A program made the translations under genes and the position numbers. The notes beneath the pieces were generated by a model. It was given only the letters and a program-made list of their open reading frames with translations. It ran no database searches and had not been told where the DNA came from. Below, one piece after another: positions 60,160 to 64,000 of a stretch of 64,000 nt of DNA (position 1 is the stretch's first letter; each line of letters opens with the position of its first letter). Source of the DNA: Berberis thunbergii (lineage: Eukaryota; Streptophyta; Magnoliopsida; Ranunculales; Berberidaceae); NCBI GenBank assembly GCA_003290165.1, contig QNQO01000801.1:434001-498000 (forward strand), written 5' to 3'.

Positions 60160-60253
60160 CTGTTTGTCCTCTGCAAGGCCCATTTGGATGCTCGTAAGTG
60201 ACGAATAAAGCTGCTGTGAAACAACACCTACACCAGTTTCTCCAAAAGACACC
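60160..60253 (-). other. Orphan exon of unknown gene
   Basis: Between TTTGCAG and GTTGGA, 94 nt encode VSFGETGVGVVSQQLYSSLT then SIQMGLAEDKQ. It looks like a real plant exon (good codon content, clean borders) but I do not recognise the family. It continues the series of minus-strand fragments. Confidence 0.4.
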
Positions 60254-61821
60254 CTGCAAAGAGTAGAAATCAAGCTGAATGTTAATTAACTTCTTAGACC
60301 GATTTCTATCATTATTTGAGGATGAGAGAAATCACTCAAAATTTTAAACTAAGCTATACAAGAATTTACAGCCAGACAGAAGCATTACAAAAACAGCTAA
60401 AAGGTCAGATAGAAGCCACATCAACAGAGCAGCAGCAGCAGGAACAACAGCTATTACTGCCAGACAGCTATCATCGGGCGATCAAAGGTCGTACATAGGT
60501 TTAGAGCACCTCATAGGCAGTCACAGAGCAGCATCAGACTTGAACTCTCAGTCAGAGCACCTCATAGGCAGTCACAGAAGAGCACAAGAAGAGCTTAAAA
60601 ATATTAAGTGGTATCCAGCTTAATATAAAAAATGTGAAATCTGAGCTGAAACAAAACTAGTAAACCTCACAAGATCTTAATATTCATGAAGTTAAAGAGA
60701 AAATAATTGAAAGGGCGTCAAAATTAGAACTTGCAAAGGAACCCCATACCAAAGATTGAATCAAAATACCTCAAAGTAAAGAAGATCAAATATGCACAAA
60801 CACTAATCCATAACACCATTCTGGTACCTTATCTACACTCAGCAATTCCACGCCTTGAGAAAGGCCTAAATCATGAATAACTACTCGGAGAAATGAAGTC
60901 AGTTTGACAGGTTCAAGTATGATACAGAGGAATAAAAAAATGGTTTGCATTAAGAATCTTACCTGACATTCTAACATAAACCATACCTCAATACCCGACT
61001 CCGGAGCTGCATTTATACTAAATTTGAAGCATACCTCAATACCTGCCTCCGATCATTAGTTGATTTAGTCCCGAATTTCATACTCAAATTGAAGCTGAGG
61101 TAGAAAGGCTTGAACATAACCATGCAAGCATAGTCAGCAGCTACATACCCATGCACGCATACCCAATTGTAAGTACTTGAACAACAAACTAATCATTGTC
61201 AAAATGACCAAATGCATTTAAAAGGTAAAAAAATCTCTATAGCAAAATTCAACCTGTGATTCCAACTGCTGATTTGTCTCCAATCTTCAGATGGTGTCCT
61301 GATTTCCTTTTGCAATTTGTCTCTCTCATCATGAATGTTGAAGCTAAGCGCTTAATAAAACACTCTAAACATTTTGGAGAAATCTCCTCATATTATTCCA
61401 ACCAATCTCCTCATATCTATCTCTCAAAACTCCCTAAAAACTATGTAGATGAATACAACTCCCTATAATGCAAAATCAATTGACATTTGAAGCAGTGAAA
61501 CATCTTATTATGCAATACATAAACTAACATTTAATAGTATTCTACAACATTACGCAACAACAACATTACAACATTACGCAACAGCATTACAGCATTAACA
61601 ACAACATTACATGTGCATCATTAACAACAACGGTAACAACATTACAAAATAACATTTCAACATTAACATTCATATAACATACGTACATATGCAATGAATA
61701 CAAGTTGATCTACAAAAGTGGAAGTAGTTCAAGCATATATTCAGGAATTCAAGACCAAGAGAGATATTCATTCATGCATTCTAATTTATATTACAAGTCT
61801 CTATCAATGCTTACCGAATCT
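60254..61821. other. Low-complexity and unassigned sequence
   Basis: AT-rich DNA. 61555-61670 is an irregular repeat of AACAACATTACA. No domain seen. A 63-codon minus frame at 60977-60786 is not recognisable. Confidence 0.4.
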
Positions 61822-64000
61822 CTAAATCATAACAACTTTGTCTGCTGGCCATGCTACTGTAGTACCGATGGCATCTTCAATAAATTCCAGCTCAGATGTA
61901 GGCTTCCAAAGAGATGCAGTAGGAACTTTTGGACTATCTACCCAAACTTTAATAGCATTAGGACCCAAGGGAACGTGATGATCTACCTGATTTGGATCAC
62001 TTGAAACCCAACGTCCTTCAACAACTACTTGTCCCGAACCAGTAACATCCAACAACTTGCAGTTTTCTTTGAGCCCATGTTCACACTCTAACAACAAGTC
62101 AAACAGAACAAATACATTAAACTGAGTAATCACTTTACAAATAGATATATATTTACTTCAATTATGCATTAGTGTATGTAAATCACATTTAACTTACCAA
62201 ACGATATGATGCATTTTCGACTTCCTGATTTTCAGGTACTTTTTCTAAAACAACTTTGTCTGCCGGCCAAGCTATAGTAGAACCAACCACATCTTTAATG
62301 AATGTCATATTAGATGTAGGCCTCCATAAAAATGCGTCAGGGTTTTTTGACATATCTACCCAAACACTCATGGCATTTAGGTCCAAGAGGAATATCATTG
62401 ATCAGTGTTTTTGGATCACTCGAATGCCAACGTCCTTCTGCCACTATTTCATCTTTTCCACTCCAATCAAACAATGAGCACTTGTTCGTTGAATTGTTGT
62501 CGTTGCTCTGTAAAGAAAGAATGTATAAAAACAGGAATCATATACACAATAATACAACTATTTAAGTACACAAATACATTGTATAAATACCAAAGCAATC
62601 AATACTTATCTTACCAAAGGCGCATCAATATTATCTTGTTGAACTGAATCTTGATCAGGTTGCAAATAACTCTATCGGCAGGCCATGCTATCGATTTACC
62701 TTGAGCTTGTTCTATACAAGTCATACTAGATGTAGCCTCCATAGGAAAGCATCCGGTTTAGTTGGGATATCAACACGGACTTTGATTGCACTAGGACCCA
62801 TAGGAATTTTATTGACCTCCACATTAGGATCCCTTGATATCACATGTCCTTCCGCAACAATTTCCTTTGTTCCACTCCAATCTAACAACTGGCATTTCTC
62901 TAGTGACTTCGTGTTGACACTCTGCAATTAATCAATTAAAATATTAGAATTGAAGCAAGTTTAGATTGAAGCTTAATGCGACAATTTTAAAATAATTGTC
63001 GTACCACTGGAGATGTTTTGTCTTCTTCTCCACCTTTGCTCGATCTAACAACACATCAAATAATTAAAAATAAAAAAAATTCAACGACTAAGCAGAAATT
63101 TTAATTAATAAATGATCACAACATGTATCAAACTTGCCTTGTTTTTCAATAATGTGTTGACCAATTTCTCCAAATGGTTGGATTTTCTCGTGCATGACAG
63201 TTTGTTGCTCTTGCATCTCCGTCGCATGTGTGTCCTTAGTTTGAAGGAATGTCCAATTTGCTGATGGTCACTCCTCTTCCCATTCCTCTTAGTCGTCCAG
63301 GATGTTACATTTCCTAAGACTTTGGAAAGAGCATCATCAGTCACATTTGTTGTCGAGTTAGATGCACTTTCGGCTTCGATTAGCTTCTCCTATAATATTC
63401 AACACATATCATATCATAGTGTATGGTTTCAGAAAACTATACAAAATTACACATAATGCAAAATTACAAATGACATTTCACTCCACAATGGTTTCGGAAA
63501 CTTCTGTATTTACTGGTTTACCGTCTTTTTTGGTGCGCGACTTAATCCACACTTGAACCCTAGAAACGAAGATGGCTCGGGTACTATTCTTTTTCTATCA
63601 GAAAAAAAATTGATATAAGGTCTTGAAAAATTAGTAATTGGACCTAAACAATATTTTTGACACAACATAAGAATGCATATGAATATGAAAAGAGTATCAC
63701 CATATCTTCTGCTAATCGAGCCAATCCTTTTCGGCTGCATGTGTGTGGGATTTGCTTACGCCTCATTGCTTTATACTTATCACTTACAGCCTGAAATTGT
63801 ATTACTTTAGCATGATTTAACTGAATTATAATGATTTACCATATAATATAATATTACAACTAGTTTTAAAACATACCTTAAATGATGGACTAGTTTTTGT
63901 CTTGATGAACTTTATCCACTCTGCTCTACTTTGAATGTTTTTAGGCTGAAGCGCAAGTCTTTCTTCTTCATTAGCTGCTTCTTTTATTTGGCTGACTAAC
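61822..64000 (-). pseudogene. Tnp1/En-Spm-like CACTA transposon protein, partial
   Basis: The gene enters from the right edge. Exons 64000-63877 and 63790-63701 encode QSRAEWIKFIKTKTSPSFKA and then VSDKYKAMRRKQIPHTCSRK, the Transposase_24 (Ptta/En/Spm) pattern W..F...K.S..F...S.KY...R. From 63594 comes FVSRVQVWIKSRTKKDGKPV, also usual there. 63390-63125 gives DDALSKVLGN and, after a frameshift, a heptad-like HATEMQEQQTVMHEKIQ stretch. Then three tandem copies of about 70 residues follow at 62927-62640, 62420-62190 and 62080-61822. They share the pattern VAEG..SSDP......PLGPNA.KV.VD...PDA.LWRPTS.MTFIED..G.T.AWPADKV. Frameshifts in copy one and in the coil region suggest decay. These proteins accompany the Tnp2 transposase of CACTA elements. 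Confidence 0.78.

Overview
The window is nuclear DNA of a flowering plant, most likely a eudicot. It is AT-rich, genes are split by GT-AG introns, and it carries plant-specific protein families (GRAS, RuBisCO small subunit, plant-type U2AF65, Tnp1-like En/Spm proteins) and layered plant transposons. Nothing bacterial or viral is present apart from the retrotransposons. Most short open reading frames are chance or transposon relics. Species cannot be named from the sequence alone.

Only one gene looks intact: a CCR4-NOT subunit 11 (CNOT11) homologue on the + strand, 12 coding exons from 8412 to 34404, 433 codons plus stop, all junctions in phase. One intron (30335-30421) uses a GC donor. Its coding sequence is 1.3 kb but the gene spans 26 kb because introns 1, 2, 3, 5 and 10 are filled with MITEs, LINE fragments, a small gag-only LTR element with a 5-bp target duplication, and a dead hAT transposase.

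Left flank (1-6100): fragments of unrelated genes (an FKBP62/ROF-type prolyl isomerase, a KH-domain CCCH zinc-finger protein, unrecognised exon-like pieces), ending in an array of palindromic TAGCGGTTT repeats that stops at a CACTA terminal motif.

Middle (35.8-47.8 kb): a 10.5-kb Ty3/gypsy element of Tat-like layout, antisense to the window (LTRs 37223-37896 and 47069-47751, gag, protease, no RT or integrase left, an antisense extra ORF, about 129-bp tandem repeats), with a nested solo-LTR-like sequence and a hAT MITE. It split an older repeat whose uninterrupted copy lies 1 kb upstream.

Right flank (48.3-64 kb): a 234-bp inverted repeat (233/234 identical) brackets a chimeric RuBisCO small subunit-GRAS pseudogene. 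A 685-bp palindromic CACTA MITE follows, then a LINE relic, then fragments of U2AF65, an exostosin-type glycosyltransferase and acetyl-CoA synthetase, all on the minus strand, leading into a Tnp1/En-Spm-like protein that runs off the window. The best reading is that gene-fragment-capturing CACTA-type elements lie at both ends of the window, around an ordinary housekeeping gene. The most unusual local structure is the fragment-carrying inverted repeat at 49.7-53.8 kb.
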